NCBI GenBank assembly: GCA_949152475.1 | Contig: OX424564.1 | Coordinates: 23,372,165 to 23,436,164, forward strand | Length of the DNA: 64,000 bases | Reading direction: 5' to 3' | Source: Terebella lapidaria | Lineage: Eukaryota; Annelida; Polychaeta; Terebellida; Terebellidae | Part shown: one piece after another, positions 43,006 to 54,177 of the stretch | Position numbering within the stretch: position 1 is the first letter of the stretch | Layout: every line of letters begins with the position of its first letter | The notes under the pieces: generated by a model | Databases searched by the model: none | Seen by the model: only the letters and a program-made list of their open reading frames with translations | What the model was told of the DNA's origin: nothing | Made by a program: the position numbers and the translations under genes

Positions 43006-46000
43006 CTGTCACGTTGCCCCAGTGGTAGACAACTTACAATACATAAGTCCTTCAAACACCGACCTCTCAAGTCAACCTGGATCCAGGTATGCGTAAGAAA
43101 TTCTTTAACTTCCAAAACTTCATAAGCGGAAAATTTCAGTCCATCGATCTGCTGCCAAATTGGGTCTGTTTGCATTTCGTAGAATCTGAAAAGGTTCGCG
43201 TGTGTTAACAACAGAACAGCATTGAAGTGTTACCTAACCATCCTCCTAAGCACACAATTGGGTTCACGACCCGTTTTGTCGAGTATCACAGTAGGGCGTT
43301 TTGCCATGTCGAATATCATGGCAAGTTGTCATGTTATGAAAATCTCTAAAATTATAACGACAAGATGTCATACTGCGAAGTTTTATGAAAATACATCTCA
43401 TCGTGAAAAAACATATAACGATGAGCCGTCTTACTCAGTAAATATGTAAATTAGTAAATATGAAGACAAGACGTCTTAACATTGAAAAATAACGATATGC
43501 ATGGTGACATACAATTATACAGTTTTAACACATCAAAACGTCTTCTGGTGATTTTCATTAAAAGAGGTGTTCATATTATATACTTCACGGTAAGACGTAT
43601 TGTTGTGGAAATTTTCATGGTGGCATGTCTTGTCAAGATGATTTTCTTACTTTTCGTAACATGACAGCTTGCCATGATATTTATCATGACAAGGGAACTT
43701 ACTGTGACAATCAACATGGCATGTCGTGATGTGGTTAAGTGGATGATCGATTGGAACGTACATGAAATGTTTATGAAACACATACTACATATTTAATGAT
43801 ACATCAGTTTTGTGTGAAATAAAACGTGGTGAATGGAAGGTGCCACAAACTACATGTAACATACAAGTCGTATTTATCTGTCAAGCTGGTGGTATCGTTC
43901 ATTGTAAACAGTCTGTCCCGTTTGTGTTCGATTAAGGTGCACTTCCCTACATCCAACGGTGGTCTATGTATGAAGATTTCCTTCTGATGAAACCTGGAGT
44001 ACAAAATCTTGACCCGTCAGAATATTCACAGTTTCAATGCGGTGGGAATTATGAAAACTATTTTCAAGATCTGGAAACTATTGACTGGTTGCCCTATGAA
44101 TAGGAAATATAAGTACAGGTACATTCATATTATCACATATAAATACAAATTCACACATCAGAGAAAAAATACCTGTTTTTCAAATTGTCGTCCTCGGCAC
44201 CCCAGCCAAAGAACAAGTTGGTAAAGCCATTAACTGACTCAAAGACATCGGGCCGAACCAGTACACCAGACCCAAACAATTCGGGATAATTCCTGGCAAG
44301 CGAGCAATTATGTTATGCATTTGAGAATGAAATATGCGAGAATTATGTCTAAAGTATTTCTCTTGAAGATATAAATTTAACTATTGTGTTATTGATGAAT
44401 GATAAGTACGTCTCTAAATTGACAGGGCATATACCTGTTATCTTGTGTGATACTAGCTCGAAATGAGAAAAGAAATGTATGAAAACATTAGGTCAGTTAT
44501 TCTAACATGGTGACGTCAGAGGGCTCTTAGCATTTCAGTCATTTCAAAAGGTGTTATATCAGTTGATATAGGGCTGGACAGTGAGATTTGAAAGGTTGCG
44601 TTATTTTACGTGATTTCGTCATTCTGGAGACAAACATCTTTCCCGCCAAATTTTCTGCCGAATTTGGAAAATTCTAATTGTTCGATTCTGCATAACATTA
44701 TTATAAATTATCGGAAATACACCAGACTTTCAGATACAATGATTGACATCTTTCCGTCGGTATAGAGTCAGTAAATAATAATCGTGCATCATTATATCCT
44801 GTTCATTGAGGGGTCGGAATACCGTATGTTAGTGGTCATCGTCACGATTACCAAGACCGCAGAAAAGGGTGTGTTGCTCCAAGTATATATGTCTGGTGAA
44901 TCTGATTCTGGGGTTTTGGGAAATATAGATGGTGTTGCACATATACAGTACAAAATAAGTATTAGCAGCACATGACAACCTGTGTTTTAAATACATTTGT
45001 AGTTAAAAACAACACTCCAAAACACTTTCTTGAGGGGCAGCATTTTGAAGGTAATAATTTGAACATACACGTATTCCAATATTGCCAGCGACTTACTCAG
45101 AATATCTTTATTGACCTAAAGAAAGAATCCGAAAAATATGACGAATTATATTTCCGTGGGGTGCAGGTGAAATCACAGAAAATCAGGAAAAATGACCACG
45201 TGGCAATGTTTATCTCCAAAATGAATGTATGACGTCATGAAAACGTCATTTAGGACGTAAATGAAACGAGACTGTCCAGCCCTATACGGCCCTAGGGCCT
45301 ATATCAGATTTCGTTTCCAGGAGCAACGGCTTACAAAAACGTCATGACCCCAACAAACGTGTGTAGCCATGGTAAGGTTTATTTCCTAACAATCATTTAC
45401 CATGTTAGAATAGAAATAATGTATAGATTTGTCGTAATGGGGTGCCTGCTGATGCCATGTGCTTTTTGGGCTATGAAACAGTCTATATTGCCCAAAAAGT
45501 ACAAAAAATGTCATGTCCATTGTCTGTATTATGCGAAAACAAACATGACAAAATTTTAATGCAACATTATTACGTTTTTGTATTATATGGCACAGTAGAC
45601 TGTTCCTATGGTTTATCTATACCCGAATTACATGGTGGCGATCCTGGTGGCAAACAGGAACCTCATTGTCTGCAAAATAAACTTCTCGGGACAGGTGATA
45701 TAGCCCTCGACGCCTTCGGCGTCTCGGGACCATATCACTTTGCCCTCGAAGTTTATTGTGCGACAATTACTCCAAATCTATACATTATTCCTTAAGTACA
45801 ACCTCTTGATGATATCAATAGAAAACGTGACATCAAAAACTTGATGTCACGTACATCAACACTGCCCAGCACCGTTTTTCCCGAGTGATACCCAACTGAT
45901 GAAACTTACGTGTAATTGAACCTATCGCTGTAGGCAGCCCAGTGAATCGGCTGGTCCCCACACATCACCATGTTGTCATCCCTCTCTATGAAAGTATCAA

Positions 46001-49000
46001 CATCGTGAAACAAGACACAGTCGGCCTCGAACATCTTCTTGACTTCCAGATAGCAAGCGTTCATGATGGCGGCTTTGTTGAACATATATGGCAGATTCTG
46101 TGGACGAGTATCGAAGGTGGATCGCTGATTTTGATTTGATTTTTTTTTCAATAAATAATACATGAAATGTCAAGTACAATATGATTTCTTGAGAAATCTC
46201 CATTGTGGTCCTAAATTAACAATATTTACACTGTATGATTCGGTCAGTTCATATTCGATCTATCACTGGATGATGTCTTTCTTTTTTTTTTAGAAATTAC
46301 ATTAACAAAGATAACGTAATAAATAAGGAAACCTGTTCGACGACGAAGATGCGGTATTCTAGCTGCTGTTTCTGTAGTATAGGATGCATGTGTGCCAGAA
46401 AGGCTCTAAGGTGAGTTTCACGGTCTCTGGATGGTACGATGACCGCCACTCGTCTCCTCGCAACACAGTCAGGCGGCGACCATTGACCTCCGACTTTGAC
46501 CCTGGGTAGAAGAGCCTCCAGCTCTCGCCATGACGTCTTAGTCAGGCGATCTTTGTCCACTTCGATATGACCGTCTGTGTGAATGAAATTGGATGTGACG
46601 TTCATTTTTTTCCCGATAGAATATATTTGAGACTTGTTTGAAGAATGAACAAACTAACGACAAAATGATTCAGGACAAAAGCATAAGTTTGTACAGTAGA
46701 ACTCCAGTAATGTGGTCACCCTTCGGACCAATGATATTGGCCACATTATAGGAGTGGCCACATTATAGGAATCTGATAGACGAACTTTCTACCAGCTATG
46801 ATGTTTGGCTGATGTCAAGTCAAGCGAAGACCAAATATATTATACATTTTGTACATGTGTATGTGAAAAAACCATATTGTTTTCATATAAATAGCATTTT
46901 GTTTAACAAAGTTATATCATATATGTCATAAGGCAAATGCAAACGCAAACACATGTTTCAAAATTCGAGATACATGTACACTGTACATCAAAATGTCTTC
47001 AGACACGCAGTAATGTCGGTAGGCACTAAAAGGTACTTCTGAAGAATAATGCAATTTTTGCTATCACTTCCCTTCATAACTTTTGCTTGAATGATAGATT
47101 CTTGTAGCCATGTCCATAGATTTGAAGATTTAGTCTAAACAATATGATTGATTGAATGGTATCTAACAGAAATATTGGGGTTATTCGTGCCTTTGTTCCA
47201 ATGATGAAACTGATATCTGTGGAAATATCTTGGTTGACAAATCTACTTGTGTGTGCTTGTCATTGTTTATGTTAGTCAAGAGAAGGGAGGTGTGAAGAAG
47301 TGACCTGATGACACCCAGACAGGCAGTCGGCCTGCTGCTCATGCGTAATGTAAATGTTCAACTGACCTCATCGGTGAATGATGACATGCAGACGGATGGA
47401 CGGACCATGGCTGGCTGGCTGGCTAAAGGCTAATGTTCAACTGACCGTATCAGTGATCGCGGGCTGGCTGACCGCTTCAGTGATCGCAGGGGGGAGGAGG
47501 GGGGGGGGGGGGACAGGCAATCGGCCGTCTGCTCAAGTGTATTGTAAATGTTGAGCTGACCTCATCTGTGAATGATGACATGCAGACGGATGGACGGACC
47601 TCGGCTGGCTGGCTGGCTAGAGGCTAATGTTCAACTGACCGCATCAATGATCGCGGGCTGGCTGGCTGGCTGACCGCTTCAGTGATTGCAGGGAGGGGGG
47701 GGGGGGGGGGGGCAGGTGTTGCTTGCTGGCCGTATTTTGTGATTTTATGGGCAATTGGGACCAGATATACTGACCGCATTGTGGATAAGGGGAGTGACCA
47801 CATTACAGGAGTACCCTCAACATGAAAATGCCTATGCTGGCGTTCGGGACCGATGCATCTGACCACAATGCATGGGTTGACCACATTTACAAATGCGCCA
47901 TTTTTGTTTCCAAATTCAACATTCAAAGTGACCCTCTCAGACCTATCAGTACCATTTGATACTATATCATCACAGCGGAATTGAGGCCTGATACTTTTCA
48001 ATAATGTTTAAAAACTACCAAGTTTTCATCACCATAAAAAATGTTTTCGTCACGGGTGAAAGACTTTTGTTGTGTTTTGGTCACGTTTGATTGGGTTTTT
48101 GTTCTGGGTTGAAATGTGATTTCGTTGTGGTTGAAATGTTTCCATGGCGCTTGATCTACGTCACTGTTGAAAGGGATTTCGTTGTAGTTAGAAGTTTCCG
48201 TCATGATTTAAAAAAATTTTGTCACTCAAAAAATATTTAGAGCTGAGCTCTTGAAAAACATATTATGTCACCGCATCAATTAACCATTATAAATAAACCA
48301 TCGTAGTGACACCCATCCACAGCATCGCCAAATTATCAAGCCACGGAAACATTTTTGCTGCAGCTAAAACTATTTTCGCCCCAGGTAAATTACTTTCGCT
48401 GCAGCTAAAATTATTTTAGCTCCAGCTAAAACATTGTCGCTGCAGCTAAAGCCATTTTCGCCCTAGCTAAACTATTTTCGCTCCAGCTGAAATGAAAAAT
48501 AGTTTTAGCTGAATCGAAAATATTTTTAGCTGCAGCGAAAATATTTCCGCTGCTTGATAATTTGGAATTAATTTTCATTGAGATAAAAAAATATATATGT
48601 GGCACAAATAAGCCGCCGTAGTAAACGTGTGAGGATATACAAAACTAATCCCGGCGCAAGACTTTTGCGAATGTCGCATTGCAGTTATGTCCCTTACCTA
48701 GATGCGACGGTACACAAGGACATAAATTCCTGTTTTGTGTGTCTGATACACACGTCTCTGTTCGACAGATTTTGAACATCCAGCAGTTGTACTCCTGTAT
48801 TGTCGGGGTTTTACTGTTGTAGCTGTATTTTGATAGGCGTCTATTCAATTCTTGCAACATGTTTTTCTGCCGTTGTTTTGGTCTGCGTTTGGCGCGACTC
48901 AACGTGAGCCAGTATCCTCTCCATATCTTTGTGTGATCTTCTCCAATGACAACACAACCATCAGGTTCAACCGCCCGGTTCTGCATACAGCTATGAATTG

Positions 49001-49205
49001 ACTCATGTGATCTCACGTTAGCCACTGAGTTATCATCACTGCGGTTGATTTCGGTAGAAATATTTTTCAATGATTCACTTTGAGTTTTTACATTGGAAGC
49101 ATTGTGTGTATTAGACCACTCGATTATCCGAAAACTTAAGGACAAAACGAAACAAGTCAGGACCATCCATTTCAAATTTGTAACAAAAAGTTTCCAGACC
49201 GACAT
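42753..49205 (-). CDS. Beta-1,4-galactosyltransferase-family enzyme (GT7; probable beta-1,4-GalNAc-transferase), six exons
   Basis: A type II Golgi enzyme that adds Gal or GalNAc to terminal GlcNAc. Exons on the minus strand: 49205-48698, 46574-46333, 46097-45910, 44292-44173, 43993-43865, 43185-42753. All introns are GT-AG and phases agree, giving about 539 residues; the 188-nt third exon matches vertebrate B4GALT. Exon 1 has a signal anchor (WMVLTCFVLSLSF) and ends at 'CPCVPSHL'. Exon 2 has 'GGQWSPPDC' and 'VAVIVPSRDRETHL'; exon 3 the metal site 'LFHDVDTF'; exon 4 'FGWGAEDDN'; exon 5 'HRPPLDVGK'. Leu precedes FG in exon 4 where B4GALT1 has Tyr289, favouring UDP-GalNAc. The C-terminus is coded by an inserted MITE. 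Confidence 0.85.
44567..45286. mobile_element. 720-bp MITE/DNA transposon remnant in intron 4
   Basis: TATAGGGCTGGACAGT at 44567-44582 is exactly complementary to ACTGTCCAGCCCTATA at 45271-45286. The outer TATA on both sides may be the target duplication, leaving GGGCTGGACAGT as the TIR. It lies between glycosyltransferase exons 45910-46097 and 44173-44292. Two short plus frames inside (44784-44975 and 44972-45232) do not resemble a transposase. Confidence 0.8.
45680..45796. repeat. Hairpin repeat C, copy 2
   Basis: Arms of about 40 bp: 'aaataaacttctcgggacag' plus 'gtgatatagccctcgacgcc' on the left, complementary to the stretch ending 'ccctcgaagtttattgtg' on the right, with 'gacgccttcggcgtc' at the centre. 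Same family as 21180-21312, including the shared 'tatacattattcctta' tail. It lies in an intron of the glycosyltransferase gene. Confidence 0.75.
47321..47714. repeat. Two-copy tandem repeat with poly-G tracts
   Basis: Unit 1 (about 47321-47511) and unit 2 (about 47512-47714) both run 'acaggcaRtcgg', 'gcagacggatggacggacc', 'ctggctggctggct', 'gctgaccgcttcagtgat', then a run of 13 or more G. The G runs could form quadruplexes. Within the units, GGCT is itself repeated. Confidence 0.85.
48328..48565. repeat. Fold-back element made of 'gctgcagctaaaat' phrases
   Basis: Termini CCAAATTATCAAGC (48328-48341) and GCTTGATAATTTGG (48552-48565) are exactly complementary. The interior is about eight variations on 'ttttcgctgcagctaaaa', flipping orientation near 48490. 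238 bp, non-coding, inside intron 1 of the glycosyltransferase gene. Confidence 0.85.
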
Positions 49206-50331
49206 GATAGTGATGTGACACTTGAAATTTCCAATATGCTGTTTCTGCTATGTCTGTTCCACTAAAAACGCGGAAGTACAACAGCACGTAAAAACGCAAA
49301 TAGATGTTCACTCAGATATGTATACCTTTAACCGAAATGCGAAGAAAACTGGCTCTGTTTCGCTCCCTCCAAACACAGGCCCATACCGACCTAACGACGG
49401 TATGGTTGACCCCTTTTCTGTGAACCGTACACCTCCGACAATTATTGCCGGGCATTAGTTATCCCGTCTGACAAACAACTGAAGCCATAACTCAACCCAT
49501 ACTCGTAGGGTAAATTTGACCTGGGCATCACTATATTTCAAGCAAATATCTGTACCTGATTCGTTGCCAGATGAGAATATGTGGCCCAGATCGCCCCCGC
49601 CGCCCCCCTCCCCCCCGGCCCCACCTCCCCCGTGCTTTTGTCGCCTCTCACCACACACAGACCCATAGCAATTTTGCAGTGATAGGAGTGATAGGAGTTA
49701 TTATTGATAGGAGTGATAGGAGTTGTATTTTTTTTCCAAATACAAAACGACTTAAAAGAAAAAAAAAACCTTGTCCATGCGCGCGGACGTTTGACAGGTT
49801 TTATTGCTCTGGAAACTCTGATTAGATTGGAAACAGCGTCGCGCTGGTCTTGTAAGTTTAAAAACAAGGCCGTTTCTTGTATCAGTGAGATCAGTGAGAA
49901 AAACTCATTTATTTTTCGGAGTAATCTTGACTTGTTCATAATTGACAATTTTTTGTGCAGTAATAATGTTATTTGCGTGTATATAATGTTATTTATGCAT
50001 TAATAAACTTTATTTTCGCGTAAGTAACGTTTCTTCTGCATGAAAAAAGGGTTTTTCTTTACATAGAAATAACAGTATTTACGCAGAAATAAAGTTATTT
50101 ACCTCCAACGACCAAGGGAAAGATAAAAGCACGTGTAGGCAGTATTTGGTTAGTATCTCACACACAGCAGAAGTGAATAAGGTCATTTCCACGTAAATAA
50201 CGTTATTTCCACGTAAATAATGTTTTTTTTACGAATAAAACAGTTTTTTCCGCGTAAGAGATGGTATTTCCACGTAAATTATGTTGATTATGTGTCAGTC
50301 AAGATTACTTCGAGAAATAGATAAGTTTTTT
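49206..50331. other. Upstream of the glycosyltransferase gene; phrase repeats
   Basis: The glycosyltransferase promoter should lie here, but I see no clear TATA box. A pyrimidine-rich run is at 49591-49640. From 49960 to 50290 a phrase of about 30-35 bp (variants of 'acgttatttccacgtaaata') is reiterated about ten times. No gene is supported. Confidence 0.5.
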
Positions 50332-50763
50332 TACAGTGTCACTTAATTCATAGTTCCCATGATACATAAGCCCCGCCCACTTCCATATTTACTACCCAAT
50401 CAAAAGACGTCAAAAAACGCGCCAAAACGTAAAAGTCCCACAAACAAAACCGGCGTGTTCAACAGCCCAATCTCTTGAATGAAGTGGGATGATAGTGTAC
50501 TTCTGACGCACTCACGGCCAAGTAAAGCCAAATAAGTTAAATTTTTAAGCTTACAATATATTCTCCATCCCCTTATGAGTATAGACGTGTGAAATATGGT
50601 GTAATATTTTACAAAACGAATGTGTAAACAGAAGCAAGCAAAAGTTACATTATTCCCGACTTGCTCAAGCAAAAGCACATGGTATGTTTGTGGGACTTTT
50701 CCTGCGGTTGCCAAGGGGGCGTGGCCTGTTGGGATGTCGTCGGAACTATGAATAGCCACTGTA
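50332..50763. mobile_element. 432-bp MITE, Tc1/mariner-like ends
   Basis: Begins TACAGTG (50332) and ends CACTGTA (50763). The arms remain complementary with gaps: 'attcatagttcc' against 'ggaactatgaat', and 'aaaagtcccacaaac' near 50430 against 'gtttgtgggactttt' near 50687. TA flanks with CAGT-type TIRs fit the Tc1/mariner superfamily. No transposase. Confidence 0.7.
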
Positions 50764-50970
50764 GTGAAACGCTAGGTACACCTTTAGCGGATAGGGGCTG
50801 TAAGTCATGTGCCGCAGTGTGATTCTGGTGGCTTGTACTTCGGGTTAAGGGGGCGCCATAACGAGATGATACGCCCCCTAGGCAGAAACCCGGGATCGGG
50901 GAAATCCTCTACTCTTTTTGATAAATCCCAATGGGATCTTCATTTATTGATTGGTTGATTTATTTATTTT

Positions 50971-50999
50971 ACCGTATATTATAGACTATAATATACGGT
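50971..50999. repeat. Perfect 29-bp palindrome
   Basis: ACCGTATATTATAG, a central A, then its exact complement CTATAATATACGGT. It is close to the SINE-like sequence at 51.1-51.4 kb and could be a retroposon 3' end or a young microsatellite hairpin. Confidence 0.85.
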
Positions 51000-51199
51000 G
51001 AAATAAGTGCTGATTCCATGTACAACTGCTCATAAGCACTGAACAATGATATATTAATAATATACAGATATATCACGGCTATGAGATGACTAGAAATTTA
51101 CAAAGAGTTGACTAGAAAATAATGGAATGTTTGTGAATGGATACTGGATAGGTTAGTTGGAATATTCCACCTGGAACAGGTGGGTCTTAAGGGCCCGTT

Positions 51200-51377
51200 T
51201 GAAAGAGTTCAGTTCAGTTATGTTTTAGGTGCCAGATACCATAGACAGTCTCTGTTTTAACCGCCGGTTGGGCTGCACTGGCGCGTGAGGTTTTCAGGCA
51301 CAAGTGGCGCTGAGAGACTCGAACCCACGACCTGTAGATCATGGGCCGAGCGCTCCGCCACTGCACCATTCCGCCCC
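51200..51377 (-). mobile_element. tRNA-derived SINE head
   Basis: On the minus strand the sequence from about 51377 reads like a tRNA. Box A is TGGTGCAGTGG (complement of 51358-51368) and box B GGTTCGAGTCT (complement of 51315-51325), 32 nt apart, which is normal for pol III promoters. The acceptor stem does not pair well and the sequence continues without a break into about 100 bp of unrelated body, so this is a tRNA-related SINE rather than a working tRNA. A 'cttaagggcccgtttgaaag' tail-like stretch is nearby at 51187-51206. Confidence 0.65.
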
Positions 51378-52159
51378 CTATTCTGTAGCAAACAAACATA
51401 CACCTTTGTGTTACCTGAGTAATTTGAGTTTCGAATGGAGTTCTACTCATAACAAACAAAAGGTGTATGTATGTTTGCCACCGACCGGAAATCACACCAT
51501 GACATCACGTGACTTACAGGCCTTATTGTTTGTGTGGGGAATACCGTTAATGCTCAGCGGTTGGAAACTCTGTACTCAGAGTGAGATGTTGTTGCGATTT
51601 TGACCACATTTAGAAAATAACAAGAGCCACTGAATTCTCCCTACGGCTTGTGGTTGTGTTCAAAGAACCTTCTGTAGTGTTTACGAATAGAGACGTTAAT
51701 TATACGACTGGCAATTTCTTTTGTCCAGTGCATTTTCACTGCGGATGACATAGAACATCTGGATCAGAATAGTTATTGACTTTTTCTTGAATATGACAAA
51801 TGGAGCGGCCTTATAGTCATGTATCGAATCTACACACAATTTTTCAACGACGTCCATAGAACTATGACCTGAATAAAATATATATACCAGTAGTCGGCTG
51901 ATTGGCATGAATGCTAACTGAACGCTCTCATGCATTTTTGTAGTATCAAATCACCGATATATTAAATTGACATTGGGAGAAGGTTATAGGTTTTGACGTA
52001 CATTTCTGACCGAACGGAGACGACACATAATGCAATTGTTTTATCCAACAAATGCCCATTTCTCATCAATTTCATTGCGAGCTCCTGATGGAGATCGTTA
52101 GAATTTGTTTTCATTACAATGCTTTCTATACGATGCTTTCCAGCCTATTCGCACATGTA

Positions 52160-52372
52160 CAAGTCAGCCACCGCATGATAATGATAATTACATGATAATT
52201 ACGCGATAACAGAGCATTATTTCATGATAATATCGCGTCATTGCGCGATAAATTGTACTGTCATTACCTTTTTTCACCCCATACATGCCATTGGAATTTT
52301 TTTTTTTCCAGACAACATAAAATTATCACAAAATAACGCGGTATTATGGCGTAATAACGCGATAAAAACGTG
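52160..52372. repeat. Phrase-repeat array ('gataattacgcgataa')
   Basis: Variants of 'atgataattacgcgataa' occur on the left (52178-52250) and 'aataacgcggtattatgg' or 'gtaataacgcgataaaa' on the right (52330-52367), separated by a short unique centre. Non-coding and of the same style as the arrays at 48.3 and 50 kb. The 50764-51199, 51380-52159 and 52373-52907 stretches hold no gene I can support. Confidence 0.6.
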
Positions 52373-52907
52373 TGTGTGCTTGCTACAAAATTGGCGGAAA
52401 TCAGCCACCGTAGCATTGGCTATCAAAAGCTCTCCACAATATTTCAGCTTTTCAAACGAGCTAAAATGCTGGTGTGTGATGGTGATTTTAAGTTTAAATG
52501 GCTTGCCACAAAACACAGGTATGGTTTTTTTTTCTCATTGCACTATCTTTACCTGGAAAAGAAACAACAATGATTCGGTACATAAAGTTGACATGTGTGA
52601 AGCGTTTCAGTGTAGTATAAGAGCCACAGATAAGAACCAATCTCTGGTTCGAATGAGCAGAAAGCAAACGAATTTTGTGAGTTTTTTTCTTAAAATAAAA
52701 ATGTTTTTGGGGCTGGAAGATCGTTAACACACTTACCAAGGACATTGAATACATTAATTTTGAACTTCTGACTTCACCGAGTCACTGGAATCACAGAGCG
52801 TTTTATTACGACACTTCGCCTCTGGCCCGATACTTCAGATACAGATAAATTGTTACATTTTGCTGTGAGGATGGTTCCGCTTAGTGCATTCTCACCCTAC
52901 AACATAT

Positions 52908-52953
52908 CTTAAGGCGGTGACCGACCTAGTTCTTTTGTCTAGGGGTCAGGTCA
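52908..52953. repeat. 46-bp inverted partner of the element 2 right flank
   Basis: From 'cttaaggcggtga' to 'ggggtcaggtca', the reverse complement of 61389-61434 (one mismatch seen) and of its duplicate at 62371-62416. It lies 1.2 kb upstream of the 5' LTR remnant. The rest of 52954-54177 has no recognised feature apart from repeated 'gtcaccga' words. Confidence 0.85.
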
Positions 52954-54177
52954 AGTTATTGTCACCGACTTGTGCTCAGATTTTTTGGAAGGAAGATCAA
53001 CACATAGTAAGAAAAATGCAATTTCTGCAACACAACGCATATATATAATAACTGATGGGGATGATACGATGTCCGAGATACTACTTCAAATTTATGTACT
53101 TCACAAATATTTGTAGGGGCTGAAATTCCCCAGAAATAAGGTTTCTTCCCTCAATATTTACCCCAATTTTGACACGGTGATCACGTTTATGGTCATTTTC
53201 GATAAATTCTGCACATTGTATTCCGATAATTTGTACTTGTGGAAGTTAAGATAATCATCTCATGTTTCATATATCCTGCGCATACGCACCAATATATTGT
53301 AAATTTTCACTTATTCCTAAATTACTACACACGCTTGTCGTGTCACCGATTTGAGTCAAGCGTCACCGACTTAAGATATTATCTTTTCAGAAAAGGACTG
53401 GTATCTCTCCATGAAAAACGCAAAAAAACATTAGGGTATCAAGGGTATGCATTGCAACATCATAATGCAAATGTTTGTCTTCATATTTGGAAAATGAGCA
53501 AAATTTACATGTATATATATATACACACTCATAATACGTGGACATGCCTAATTTATTTCCATAGTCCCATCGTTTGTTCATTCAGGAATCATGGCAGGAA
53601 AACAAAGTTGTACCTGTCCAATCAAAAGGTGTGCACGTACAAACAGCGAAGATAGCAATGCGACAATGACGCATCGACGGGGTCCGACTCCGCTACAGAC
53701 TCGGCTACTTAATCGGGGAATAATTTGGAAATAAGAGTGTCTTATGGAGAGAGTGTTTCGGGCAGCGATGAACCACCTGCATGCACGAAATTCATTGCAA
53801 TTAACACTTTTGCCACGGTTGCTGGTTACGACCGTTTTTCTGATAATTTGTTACATAGTTCGGCGACCCCACGATAAAGAGGTATACCCCAATTACTAGA
53901 GTGTCACCGAATGTCTTATAAATCTGCCCACACTGCAGCATCATAACCGTGGTGTCACTACTCGCGCACACCACGTCATAACGCTACAATAGTATTGAAA
54001 AAGATTTTCTAGGCAAGGATACTATGTCATTCAAGCTATTCAATGAGTATCTGTCGTCCGTGTCATCCCGCGATACATTTCAACACAGTGATGACGCTTT
54101 GATGTGTCGTAGCGCGCTGGCTTAGGTTCATGTCTTATTTTCCCCTACTGCTGGTGTTAGGAAACAGGTTATAAACA

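Larger units (their letters stand above)
46575..48697. other. Large intron of the glycosyltransferase gene with nested repeats
   Basis: Holds a possible transposon end at 46695-46790 ('acagtagaactccagtaatg', 'ggccacattataggagt' twice), a two-copy tandem repeat of about 195 bp with long G runs (47321-47714), an array of 25-30-bp phrases like 'tttcgtcacggttgaaa' (48005-48210) and a fold-back element (48328-48565). No coding sequence is seen. Confidence 0.7.

Noticed and set aside
44784-45232. Two short plus frames inside the 720-bp MITE as transposase remnants
   Set aside because: Neither shows a DDE-type motif or any family resemblance, and they overlap by only a few bases in different frames.
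46695-47900. Complete pogo/Tigger-like transposon in intron 1 of the glycosyltransferase gene
   Set aside because: Only one candidate end (acagtagaactcc) is visible; no complementary end was found downstream.
51303-51377. Functional tRNA gene
   Set aside because: Boxes A and B are good, but the acceptor arms do not pair properly and the sequence runs on into a non-tRNA body, which fits a SINE.
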